A DNA stretch of 64,000 bases, from assembly GCA_964537995.1 (NCBI GenBank), contig CAZICW010000003.1:1-64000 (forward strand), read 5' to 3'. The position numbers and the translations under genes were made by a program. Below, piece after piece: positions 8,977 to 16,806 of the stretch (positions are counted from its first letter, which is position 1; every line of letters starts with the position of its first letter). Under the pieces are notes generated by a model. That model ran no database searches. It saw nothing but the letters and a program-made list of their open reading frames with translations, and was not told the DNA's origin. Source of the DNA: JAFLUQ01 sp964537995 (GTDB taxonomy: Bacteria > Bacillota > Clostridia > UMGS1883).

Positions 8977-9655
8977 TTGAATTATACCCCCCTTCAAGCT
9001 CATCGCGCACAACAACGCCGCTTTCAAGCTGGATTACTCTGCGATGCGCGTTATTAACGATTTTTTCAGAATGAGTTACCATGACGACCGTTGTCCCCAT
9101 AGAATTTATTTCCATAAGCAGCCGCATAATTTCTTCGGCGGTTTCAAGGTCAAGATTGCCGGTCGGCTCGTCGGCAATTACGATTGCGGGACTGTTAACC
9201 AGCGCGCGCGCTATGCATACGCGCTGCTGTTCTCCGCCGGAAAGCTCGTTCGGATAGTTTTTTGCTCTGTCGGCAAGTCCCACAAGACTGAGCATCGTGG
9301 GAACCTTGCGGCGGATTTCTTTCTTGCTCGCGCGCACAACCTCCATGGCAAAGGCAACATTTTCATACACGGTTTTGTTCTGAAGAAGGCGGAAGTCCTG
9401 AAACACAACTCCCACGCTGCGGCGAAGATACGGCAGCTTTTTCGGCTTCAAGGTGTTAACGGTTACGCCGTTGACGATAACATCGCCCGTATAAGGCTTG
9501 ATTTCTCCCGTGAGAAGCTTTATCGCGCTGCTCTTGCCCGCGCCTGTCTTGCCCACGAGGAACACAAACTCGCCGCTCTCAATTTTAAAATTTACATTTT
9601 CAAGACCTATGACGTCGTTATCGTAGATAACCGTCACATCTCTGAATTCTATCAA
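8963..9655 (-). CDS. ftsE: Cell division ATP-binding protein FtsE
   Basis: ABC-type ATPase partner of FtsX. Walker A GKTGAGKSS, signature LSGGEQQR, Walker B VIADEPTGNLD and the H-loop His in VMVTHSEK are all intact; length about 230 residues is normal. A TTG start at 9655 is preferred over the TTG at 9670: GGAGG lies within the first codons of the longer frame and 8 bases before the chosen TTG, and the protein then begins MIEFRDV, as FtsE proteins usually do. It overlaps ftsX and follows the PucR-type regulator. Confidence 0.93.
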   Translation of the reverse strand: MIEFRDVTVIYDNDVIGLENVNFKIESGEFVFLVGKTGAGKSSAIKLLTGEIKPYTGDVIVNGVTVNTLKPKKLPYLRRSVGVVFQDFRLLQNKTVYENVAFAMEVVRASKKEIRRKVPTMLSLVGLADRAKNYPNELSGGEQQRVCIARALVNSPAIVIADEPTGNLDLETAEEIMRLLMEINSMGTTVVMVTHSEKIVNNAHRRVIQLESGVVVRDELEGGYNSNVLS

Positions 9656-9696
9656 CGCTGTGTCCTCCAATTTTCCTTAGTTTCCCCCGATTGTCT

Positions 9697-10782
9697 TTAC
9701 ATTTTTGTCGGGTTTGAAACAAGATAGCGCTTGACCATCATGGCAAATTTAAAAACAATCGCGTGATCGAATATGCGCAAATCCAGTCCCGTTATTTTCT
9801 GCACCTTGTCAAGCCTGTAAACAAGGGTATTGCGATGGACATAGAGCTGGCGTGAGGTTTCGGAGACGTTGAGGTTGTTGTCAAAGAACTTTTGTATTGT
9901 AAAAAGAGTTTCCTGATCGAGAGAATCTATGGAGTCCTTCTTAAAAACCTCTGAAAGGAACAGCTCGCAAAGCGTTGTCGGAAGCTGATATATAAGTCTT
10001 CCTATGCCAAGGTTCTCATAATTCATGATTTTTTTGTCATTGTCGAAAATGCGGCCGACTTCAAGGGCAATGTTCGCCTCTTTGTAGCTTTTTGAAATGT
10101 CGCGTATATTGTTTACTATTGTGCCTATGCCGACGCTTACGTTCACCATAGCCTCGGATTGAAGAGTATCGACGATGCCCTTTGCCGTTTTTTCAACATC
10201 TTTAATCGTAATGCCGTCGCGAAGCTCTCTGACAAGCGCTATTGTGCTGTCGTCGAGATCTATCACAAAATCCCTGCTGTTTTCCGGGAAAAGCCCCATA
10301 ACGACGTCAAACACGTCAAAATCCTTCTTGTCGGTCTTTTTAACGACAAGAACTATTCTCGAAACGTCATAGGCAAGGTGAAGCTCCTTGCTTTTGGCAA
10401 ATACATCGCCGGGAAGGATGTTGTCGAGCATTATATTTTTTATAAAATTTGTCTTATCGAATTTATCGTCGTAGAACTGCTTAATATTGTCAATGGAAAT
10501 TGAGAGTATTTCGGCAAATTTTGCCGCGGTGGCGTCTTCGCCTTCCACAAAAGCGATAAAATCAATTTTCCCGCGCAGAAATACCGGCTTGAAGGTATAG
10601 CCGAAAAAGTGAATTATCCCTTCGGCCGCTTCACATTTTTGAAGAATCGCATCAACATTTGTGTCAATCTCCACAGGATTGCCCGGTGAGGTTATGTAGC
10701 CCGTATGGTCTATCATTCCTATTTTTCTGCCGAACGCTTCCTTGAGCTGATACAGCATTGTATTGAGGTATTTGCTTGCCAT
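9697..10782 (-). CDS. PucR/CdaR-type transcriptional regulator
   Basis: Cytoplasmic regulator of 361 residues. The C-terminus has the PucR-type helix-turn-helix (NVSETSRQLYVHRNTLVYRL, about residues 307-326), preceded by a GGDEF-like CdaR middle domain (VSVGIGTIVNNI... with the typical SYKEANIALEVG helix). The N-terminal part is unassigned. Only about 40 bp separate it from ftsE, so ftsEX may be on the same transcript, an unusual pairing. Members of this family usually sense small molecules and control catabolic genes; its ligand and targets cannot be read from the sequence. Confidence 0.85.
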   Translation of the reverse strand: MASKYLNTMLYQLKEAFGRKIGMIDHTGYITSPGNPVEIDTNVDAILQKCEAAEGIIHFFGYTFKPVFLRGKIDFIAFVEGEDATAAKFAEILSISIDNIKQFYDDKFDKTNFIKNIMLDNILPGDVFAKSKELHLAYDVSRIVLVVKKTDKKDFDVFDVVMGLFPENSRDFVIDLDDSTIALVRELRDGITIKDVEKTAKGIVDTLQSEAMVNVSVGIGTIVNNIRDISKSYKEANIALEVGRIFDNDKKIMNYENLGIGRLIYQLPTTLCELFLSEVFKKDSIDSLDQETLFTIQKFFDNNLNVSETSRQLYVHRNTLVYRLDKVQKITGLDLRIFDHAIVFKFAMMVKRYLVSNPTKM

Positions 10783-10843
10783 ATAATTCAGTCCTTTCCG
10801 TTACATACTTGGTATCTTCGGCTATTAACGCATCTTATTTCTT

Positions 10844-10872
10844 ATTATAACACGGTATGACTTAATTTTCAA
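10844..10872 (-). promoter_or_regulatory. SigA-type promoter of the PucR regulator-ftsEX block
   Basis: Minus strand TTGAAA (10867-10872), 17-bp spacer, TATAAT (10844-10849). The start point would lie about 55 bases before the regulator's ATG at 10782. Confidence 0.85.
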
Positions 10873-10956
10873 GCGTTTTCGACTAAAAATTTTTTCATAT
10901 TGTTTTTTGCCGCAAATTTTTCGGTCGGAAAATTTTTTAAATCGACCGCAATATGT

Positions 10957-10992
10957 AAAAAGGGCGGCGCGCACGGTATGCGGCGCCGTCCC
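10957..10992 (-). terminator. Rho-independent terminator of the DUF421 gene
   Basis: Minus strand GC-rich stem GGGaCGGCGC / GCGCCGCCC (one bulged base) followed at once by TTTTT (10957-10961). It lies about 58 bp after the DUF421 stop. Apart from this and the promoter above, I see nothing in 10873-11049. Confidence 0.8.
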
Positions 10993-11049
10993 GTCATGTA
11001 CTTTGCGGTCAAAAAATCCTGTACGGGGATATTGCTGGAAATTATCGCT

Positions 11050-11727
11050 TTATTGTTTTTTGTCCTTTTTTTCCATAAAAACTTCCCCATTGTCCGTGAT
11101 ATTCATGTAAAAAACCTCCCGTGCCTTTACTCCGTACGCACGGAGCATTTTTTCGAGGCGGGCTTTGCTTACATTCGCCGCTTTAAGTCCGCTTTCGCGC
11201 ACCTTTCCGTCGGCAATAAGCGTGTGCGGCAGATGAGTTTGCTCCGGCTTAAGGCTTAAATCCTCTATTGTAACGGGGCGGCTAAGCTCTTTCGGAATTA
11301 CGGATATTTGTCCGTTCGTTTCCAAAAGCACGGTGTCAACCTCGGAAATGCTGCTGTAGCCCGACAGACGGAGCTGCTCCAAAAGGTCGTCAAGGCTCAG
11401 CCTTAATCGGCGCAGCAGTCTCTGTTCAATTTTTCCGTTCCTCACAATTATCGTAGGGCGTCCCGTTATCAGGGTTCTGAAAATTTCGCTTTTTATCGCC
11501 AGAACCGACACCAAAAGCTCAAGCAGCACCAGCGTCAGCACGGGAATAAGTCCCTCCAATATTGACATATCCTTGTTTTCAATAGGAATTGAGGCAAGCT
11601 CGCTTATCATTATCGTTATCACAAGCTCCGAAGGCTGAAGCTCGCCGAGCTGCCGCTTGCCCATCAGACGCATTGACGCAATAACGAATATATACAGAAC
11701 AAGAGTTCGAAAAAACGATATGAACAT
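11050..11727 (-). CDS. DUF421 membrane protein (YetF/YrbG-like)
   Basis: Small integral membrane protein of about 225 residues. Three N-terminal transmembrane helices are followed by the conserved cytoplasmic DUF421 core, including GKRQLGELQPSELV after helix 1, GRPTIIVRNG in the first half, and EVDTVLLETNGQISVI. The ATG at 11727 has AAAGGA upstream; the frame to 11760 starts in the promoter region of the divergent folD. Family members such as YetF/YdfR have been linked to spore or envelope processes in Bacillus, but the biochemical role is not established. Monocistronic, with its own terminator. Confidence 0.88.
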   Translation of the reverse strand: MFISFFRTLVLYIFVIASMRLMGKRQLGELQPSELVITIMISELASIPIENKDMSILEGLIPVLTLVLLELLVSVLAIKSEIFRTLITGRPTIIVRNGKIEQRLLRRLRLSLDDLLEQLRLSGYSSISEVDTVLLETNGQISVIPKELSRPVTIEDLSLKPEQTHLPHTLIADGKVRESGLKAANVSKARLEKMLRAYGVKAREVFYMNITDNGEVFMEKKDKKQ

Positions 11728-11744
11728 AAGCCGCGTCCTTTCTC

Positions 11745-11773
11745 TTGACAAGCCGTGCAAAATAGTGTAAAAT
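11745..11773 (+). promoter_or_regulatory. SigA-type promoter of folD
   Basis: TTGACA (11745-11750), 17-bp spacer, TAAAAT (11768-11773), about 100 bases before folD. The first twelve bases, TTGACAAGCCGT, are identical to those of the lectin promoter near 4171. Confidence 0.8.
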
Positions 11774-11873
11774 AGTTTTATTAAAAATATTCTCTGTCGG
11801 ACAGTTTGGTATTAGTATCTGCGGAAAATTTTAAAATATCCGGCTTTACGGCACGAATGAAAGGAGAAATTTT

Positions 11874-12731
11874 ATGTCCGCACAAATATTGGACGGCAAA
11901 GCTCTTTCGGCAAAAATAAAGGCGGAGCTTCGCGTCGAGGCAGACGCTTTGACGGAAAAGGGCTTTAAGCCGGGGCTTGCCGTGATAATCGTAGGCGACG
12001 ACAGCGCCAGCAGAATTTATGTGAACAACAAAAAGAAAGCGTGCGAGGTTTGCGGAATTATGAGCGAGGAATACGCCCTTCCCGAAAGCGCAACCGAGGC
12101 GGAGCTGCTGGAGCTTATCGAAAAATTGAACTCGCGCGCTGAAATCGACGGAATCCTTGTGCAGCTTCCGCTTCCGAAGCATATTGACAGCGAAAGGGTC
12201 TTGCTCAAAATAGACCCGCGCAAGGACGTTGATGCTTTCCACCCCGTAAACGTCGGGAAAATCATGATAGGAAACTATGATTTTCTCCCCTGCACGCCCG
12301 CGGGAGTTATGGAGCTTATCCGTCTTACGGGAATTGATATTTCGGGGAAGGAATGTGTTGTTGTCGGTCGGAGCAATATTGTCGGCAAACCGCAGGCAAT
12401 GCTTCTTCTTCATCAGAACGGCACCGTTACGATTTGCCACAGCAAGACGAAAAATCTTGCCGATGTTTGCCGCCGCGCAGACATTCTTGTCGTTGCCGTC
12501 GGAAAAGCAAATTTCATAACCGCCGACATGGTTAAAGAGGGCGCGGTTGTTATTGACGTCGGCATGAACCGAGCCGACGGGAAGCTTTGCGGCGACGTAA
12601 AATTTGACGAGGTCAGCGAAAAGGCCTCCGCCATAACTCCCGTTCCGGGCGGAGTCGGACCGATGACAATTGCAATGCTGATGAAGAACACCGTTAAATC
12701 GGCAAGAAACAGAAGCGAAGGAAAAAGATAA
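11874..12731 (+). CDS. folD: Methylene-THF dehydrogenase/methenyl-THF cyclohydrolase
   Basis: Bifunctional cytosolic folate enzyme interconverting 5,10-methylene-, methenyl- and 10-formyl-tetrahydrofolate with NADP(H). Normal length (285 residues). Visible motifs: YVNNKKKACE with the catalytic Lys, VQLPLPKHID, the Rossmann segment VVGRSNIVGKPQ and the C-terminal signature PGGVGPMT. GAAAGGAG directly precedes the ATG. It stands alone on the plus strand between the divergent DUF421 gene and convergent hslO, with its own promoter and terminator. It supplies one-carbon units for purine and formyl-Met synthesis. Confidence 0.97.
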   Translation: MSAQILDGKALSAKIKAELRVEADALTEKGFKPGLAVIIVGDDSASRIYVNNKKKACEVCGIMSEEYALPESATEAELLELIEKLNSRAEIDGILVQLPLPKHIDSERVLLKIDPRKDVDAFHPVNVGKIMIGNYDFLPCTPAGVMELIRLTGIDISGKECVVVGRSNIVGKPQAMLLLHQNGTVTICHSKTKNLADVCRRADILVVAVGKANFITADMVKEGAVVIDVGMNRADGKLCGDVKFDEVSEKASAITPVPGGVGPMTIAMLMKNTVKSARNRSEGKR

Positions 12732-12750
12732 GGAAAAAGATAAGAATAAT

Positions 12751-12788
12751 AAATTACCGAAATTCGCATATGAATTTCGGTAATTTTT
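12751..12788 (+). terminator. Terminator of folD
   Basis: Perfect 15-bp stem (AATTACCGAAATTC / GAATTTCGGTAATT core) with a GCATAT loop, followed by TTTT. It lies in the convergent gap between folD and hslO. The minus-strand side has only a weak T-rich tail. Confidence 0.9.
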
Positions 12789-12875
12789 AAATTCAAAACA
12801 AACCCCGCCGTCTTAGAGAATGCTGTTTACGTCGAAACGACGGGCGCGTCGCTTTGAGCGCATATTCAAGCAGGA

Positions 12876-13754
12876 TTATTTTGCCGATTTAAGAAGCTCT
12901 TCAAGCTCGGCTTTATCAAAATTATAAGCAGAGCCGCAGAAACGGCAGGTCAGCTCGGCGTGTCCGTCCTGTTCGATTATGTCCCTCAAATCCTTTGCTC
13001 CGATGCTTATCAGCGCGCGCTCCATGCGTTCGCGGCTGCAATCGCACCGGTATCTTGTTTGTGTATTGTCAAAATAATCAATTTCATAGCCGCTCAAAAG
13101 CCGTTCGACAATACTTTCGGGGGTTTCGCCGTCGCTGAGCAAGGACGTAACGGCGGGAATTTTTTTAATTGCCGCCTCAACGCGGTCAATATCCCCGTCG
13201 GTCGCGCCGGGCAAAAGCTGAATCACAAAGCCGCCCGCCGCTTTGACGCTGTAGTCGCGGTCAACAAGCACTCCGAGGGCTACCGCCGTAGGAAGCTGCT
13301 CACTGGTCGCGAAATACTGTGTCATATCCTCGGCAATTTCGCCGCTGACAAGCGGACAGCGACCGATATACGGCTCCTTCATATTTAAGTCCTTTATAAC
13401 GCACAGCTCGCCGTTTCTGCCGACAGCTCCGCCTACATCGAGCTTACCGTCGGCTTTCGGCGGTAAATTTACGAGCGGGTTGTCAACACAGCCCTTGACA
13501 TTGCTGCGTCCGTCGGAAACAGCGACGATTCTTCCTATCGGCCCGCCGCCGTTAATCTGTACGGTCACGCTGTCGTCAAAGCCCTTCAGCATACGCCCCA
13601 ATATCGCCGCGCCCGTCAATGTCCGTCCGAGGGCGGCACAGCATACGGGACTCATTTTATGCAGCCGTTGGGCTTCGTTCACAAGAGACGTCGTTTCGGC
13701 GGCAATTACGCGAATTGCTCCGTCGTGGGTCATTGCGCTTGCAATACGATCCAT
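12876..13754 (-). CDS. hslO: Redox-regulated chaperone Hsp33
   Basis: Cytosolic holdase chaperone activated by oxidation. The N-terminal substrate-binding domain is followed by a C-terminal redox switch with a CxC (RCDCSRE) and a CxxC (CRFCG) near residues 235-275, which bind zinc when reduced. Length of 292 residues is normal. It is the last gene of the run beginning with the HD-GYP gene, 7 bp after the first M42 gene's stop, and is convergent to folD. In an obligate anaerobe it would protect proteins during oxygen exposure. Confidence 0.96.
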   Translation of the reverse strand: MDRIASAMTHDGAIRVIAAETTSLVNEAQRLHKMSPVCCAALGRTLTGAAILGRMLKGFDDSVTVQINGGGPIGRIVAVSDGRSNVKGCVDNPLVNLPPKADGKLDVGGAVGRNGELCVIKDLNMKEPYIGRCPLVSGEIAEDMTQYFATSEQLPTAVALGVLVDRDYSVKAAGGFVIQLLPGATDGDIDRVEAAIKKIPAVTSLLSDGETPESIVERLLSGYEIDYFDNTQTRYRCDCSRERMERALISIGAKDLRDIIEQDGHAELTCRFCGSAYNFDKAELEELLKSAK

Positions 13755-13761
13755 AATCTCA

Positions 13762-14754
13762 CTACCCTTCTATAGGCGTTTCGATAAGCCTTGCCATAAG
13801 CCTGACCGTATTTTCCACATCGGCAAGATTTACGACCTCCTGCGGCGAATGAATGTATCTTGTCGGAATTGAAACCGTTCCGGCAGGTACGCCTCCGCGC
13901 GAAAGATTTATCGCTCCCGCATCGGTGCCGCCGAAGGCTGCCGCTTCAAGCTGATACGGTATTTCGGCGCCGCGAGCGGCTTTGATAAGGAAGTCGCGCG
14001 CTTTCGGATTGATTATGAACGAAGCGTCCTTCATTTTAAGACCGGGGCCCTTTCCGAGAGAAAGGCTTGCGGTTTTGCTTTCGGGAGTGTCGCCCGTCAC
14101 GGATACGTCAACGGCGAACGCCATATCGGGATCAATGCTGTAGGCGGCGGTTTTCGCTCCGCGCAATCCAAGCTCTTCCTGAACCGTAAACACCGCGTAA
14201 AGCTCGTTTGGGCAGCTTTGCGCGGCCTTAAGAGCCTCAAGGAGAGCATAGCAGCCCGCCCGGTCATCCATGGCCTTTGAAGCGGCGCAGCCGCCGAGAA
14301 CGTTAAATTCTCCGCTGTACACCGCCATATCTCCTATGGCGATCTTTTTTTCCGCTTCGGCTCGGTTTGCCGCGCCTATGTCGATATACATTTTATCAAG
14401 AGTTATATTTTTGACGTTTTCTTTATTTTCGTATGAAATTACGCCCGCGGTTCCGTCTTCGAAAATTACGCCGCGATTCACGCAGTTCGCGGGATAAATT
14501 CCGCCGACGTCGGTAAAACGAAGAAACCCGTTATCGTCTATATGCGTAACCATAAAGCCTATTTCGTCCATATGCGCCGCAAGCATAAGCTTTTTCCCGC
14601 TTCCGCTTCTGCGGCAGATGAGGTTGCCCGAAGCGTCGGCAAAAACATCCGTAACATAAGGCCGCGCCTCTTTTTTTATTAGCTCTCTTATTTTATCCTC
14701 GCGTCCCGAAGGGGAAAAGCATAGGGCGAGCTTTTCAAGCAAGTCTTTGTTCAT
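13762..14754 (-). CDS. M42-family metallo-aminopeptidase, copy 1
   Basis: Cytosolic di-zinc aminopeptidase of the tetrahedral (TET/glutamyl aminopeptidase/FrvX) group. Metal ligands and active-site residues are visible: AAHMDEIG, the bridging Asp in MDDRAGCYA, catalytic and ligand Glu in QEELGLRG, Asp in AVDVSVTGD, and His in TRYIHSPQE. Overlaps copy 2 by 4 bp (ATGA), so the two are translationally coupled. Such enzymes finish degradation of peptides released by proteases. Exact substrate preference cannot be deduced. Confidence 0.93.
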   Translation of the reverse strand: MNKDLLEKLALCFSPSGREDKIRELIKKEARPYVTDVFADASGNLICRRSGSGKKLMLAAHMDEIGFMVTHIDDNGFLRFTDVGGIYPANCVNRGVIFEDGTAGVISYENKENVKNITLDKMYIDIGAANRAEAEKKIAIGDMAVYSGEFNVLGGCAASKAMDDRAGCYALLEALKAAQSCPNELYAVFTVQEELGLRGAKTAAYSIDPDMAFAVDVSVTGDTPESKTASLSLGKGPGLKMKDASFIINPKARDFLIKAARGAEIPYQLEAAAFGGTDAGAINLSRGGVPAGTVSIPTRYIHSPQEVVNLADVENTVRLMARLIETPIEG

Positions 14755-15761
14755 AGGATTTCTCTCCCTTCCAATTCCTTTAAAACAGCCAAAGCAAGGC
14801 GTTTCATGCTTTCATAGTCCTTTTTGCTTATAACGCTGACGGGCGAATGAATATAGCGGCAGGGAACGGCGAGCACAGCCGTTTTAACTCCCGCGCAGCT
14901 ACGCTGTATATCACCCGCATCGGTGCCGCCGTTTCGTGTGCGCTTGAATTGTAACGGAATATTCTCTCTCTCGGCGACGGCCTTTATCATGGCAAAAAAG
15001 CTCCTGTCGCTGACTGCGGAGCTGTCCATGGCGGTCATCGAAACTCCGTTCCCGAGAATATTCACGGTTTTGTGAGGCTTTGTTCCGTAAACGTCGCTGC
15101 AGGTTGTGCCTTCAAGCACAAGGGCCGCGTCCGGCTTAATGCGGTTTGCCGCTGTGACCGCGCAGCCGCCTGTTTCCTCCTGAACGGTGAATACAAAATA
15201 CATATCGTTTTTATACTCATGCTTCATAAGCTCCAGCATTGCCGCACAGCCCACGCGATCGTCAAGAGCCTTACTCTTGACGCAGCCTTCGCCAAATTCG
15301 GTATATTCTCCGGCAAAGGTGCCGTAGTCTCCGAGGGAAAGCATGGTCTCGGCTTCTTTTTTGTCCGCGGCGCCTATATCAATATAAAGCTCATTCATCA
15401 CCGGAGGCTTTTCCCGTTCCTCGCGTTTTTGAAGATGAACAGCCTTGGCGCCGATTATGCCGTTGATTTTGTTCTCCCCCAGCACAACTCTCTTGCCGGA
15501 AAGCACCGTTGTCATAATTCCGCCTACCGTTTTGAAGCTGACGAAGCCCTCGTCGGTAAAGCCGCTGACAATAAAGCCCACCTCGTCCATGTGCGCGGCA
15601 AGCATAATTTTCCTTCCTCCGCCTTTTTTATGGGCAATAACATTGCCCATGACGTCCACAGTCACCTCATCGGCGTTTTTTATATTTTTCAAAATAAAAT
15701 CCCGAACCTCGTCTTCGCAGCCGGACGGTGCGCGAAGATTGCACAGTTCCTTTAAAAGCAA
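14751..15761 (-). CDS. M42-family metallo-aminopeptidase, copy 2
   Basis: Second of three tandem paralogues. Conserved motifs AAHMDEVG, LDDRVGCAA, QEETGGCA, and CRYIHSPVS are present. The glutamate motif reads QEETGGCAV instead of QEELGLRGA as in copies 1 and 3, and the following Asp motif reads VLEGTTCSD rather than VDVxxxGD, so this copy is the most diverged around the active site and may have a different specificity. It overlaps copy 1 by 4 bp and copy 3 by 10 bp. Confidence 0.93.
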   Translation of the reverse strand: MLLKELCNLRAPSGCEDEVRDFILKNIKNADEVTVDVMGNVIAHKKGGGRKIMLAAHMDEVGFIVSGFTDEGFVSFKTVGGIMTTVLSGKRVVLGENKINGIIGAKAVHLQKREEREKPPVMNELYIDIGAADKKEAETMLSLGDYGTFAGEYTEFGEGCVKSKALDDRVGCAAMLELMKHEYKNDMYFVFTVQEETGGCAVTAANRIKPDAALVLEGTTCSDVYGTKPHKTVNILGNGVSMTAMDSSAVSDRSFFAMIKAVAERENIPLQFKRTRNGGTDAGDIQRSCAGVKTAVLAVPCRYIHSPVSVISKKDYESMKRLALAVLKELEGREIL

Positions 15762-16789
15762 AGCTGTTCACCTCCCTTAAAATTCAATATATATGCGGCA
15801 AGCAGCCTTGCCGTATTTTCTATATCGTTTAAGTCCGCAACCTCATAGCTTGCGTGCATATATCTCAGAGGAATTGACAAAAGCGCCGTGGGAATGCCGT
15901 TTCCGGCAAGATATATTTCCTCGGCGTCGGTACCCGTGCCGCCGCTTTCAACGTCAAGCTGTACGGCTATTCCGCACTCCTTTGCCGTATCCAGAAGCTG
16001 ACGCGTCAGCTTTCGGTGAAGCTGAGGGCCCACGCTGACCACGGTTCCATTTCCGAGCCGGAACGCGTTGTCGCTCACTCCCGGGCTTGCGCCGTGGCAG
16101 ACGTCAACCGCGATTGCCGCGTCGGGAAGGATTTTTGCCGCGGCGGTTTTCGCTCCGCGCAATCCAAGCTCTTCCTGTACGGCAGCAACGGCAATAATGT
16201 CGCAGCTAAGACGGAAATCGGAAGCGATTTCCAGCGCGCGCACCAACGCTGCCAAACCGCCGCGGTCATCAATGCAGCGCGCCGCCGCAATGCTGCCGCC
16301 GAGCTTGACATAGCCGGTATTGAGAGTTATTATATCTCCGATTTGTACAATTTTTTCCGTTTGCTCCCTGTTATAGCCTATATCCACAGTCATATTTGAA
16401 ATTGACAGAGCTTTGTCCGCGTTGGAGGCAAGATGGGGCGGTATTGCTCCGATTACTCCGAAATAATTTCCGCTCTCGCAATGAACGGTGACCTCCGTGC
16501 CCGGAAGGGTTTTCGGGTCGAAGCCGCCGATTTCAACGAACAAAAGGCTGCCCTCGTCGGTTATTCCGCTGACCATGAGTCCAAGCTCATCCTGATGCGC
16601 CTCAATCATAATTGAGGGAGCTTTCTCAAGTCCGCACGTGCGGCGGGCAATTACATTGCCTAAAACGTCCTCGTGAACCTCATCGCAGTATTCGGAAAAA
16701 AGCTCCTTTATCACCGCGCGGATTTCCTCCTCGTTCCCGCTGACGCCCACAGGCTTATCAAGTTTTTGCAAAATTTCATCAATCTTCAA
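15752..16789 (-). CDS. M42-family metallo-aminopeptidase, copy 3
   Basis: Third tandem M42 enzyme, 345 residues. The His motif reads IEAHQDELG, with Gln in place of the Met of copies 1 and 2, followed by IDDRGGLAA, QEELGLRGA, AVDVCHGA, and RYMHASYE. GGAGG precedes the ATG; the gap to murD is 17 bp. Hetero-oligomeric TET particles made of two paralogues are known in archaea, so the three coupled genes could make mixed or separate assemblies; this is inference. Confidence 0.93.
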   Translation of the reverse strand: MKIDEILQKLDKPVGVSGNEEEIRAVIKELFSEYCDEVHEDVLGNVIARRTCGLEKAPSIMIEAHQDELGLMVSGITDEGSLLFVEIGGFDPKTLPGTEVTVHCESGNYFGVIGAIPPHLASNADKALSISNMTVDIGYNREQTEKIVQIGDIITLNTGYVKLGGSIAAARCIDDRGGLAALVRALEIASDFRLSCDIIAVAAVQEELGLRGAKTAAAKILPDAAIAVDVCHGASPGVSDNAFRLGNGTVVSVGPQLHRKLTRQLLDTAKECGIAVQLDVESGGTGTDAEEIYLAGNGIPTALLSIPLRYMHASYEVADLNDIENTARLLAAYILNFKGGEQLCF

Positions 16790-16806
16790 AATAAGCTTCC
16801 TCCAGA

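Noticed and set aside
10922..10948. Inverted repeat CGGTCG / CGACCG as a second terminator
   Set aside because: AT-rich loop and no T-tract on either strand; the hairpin at 10957-10992 is the convincing terminator.
10900..11259. Possible small gene in the gap before DUF421
   Set aside because: The frame runs over the DUF421 terminator and into the antisense of its 3' end, with no ribosome site.
11745..11773. Shared TTGACAAGCCGT in the folD and lectin promoters as a regulator site
   Set aside because: Half of the match is the -35 box itself, and only two copies are seen; chance is a sufficient explanation.
12800..12875. Terminator of hslO from a CCCGTC / GACGGCGGG pairing
   Set aside because: Only about five base pairs can form and the T-tract is interrupted; not strong enough to list.
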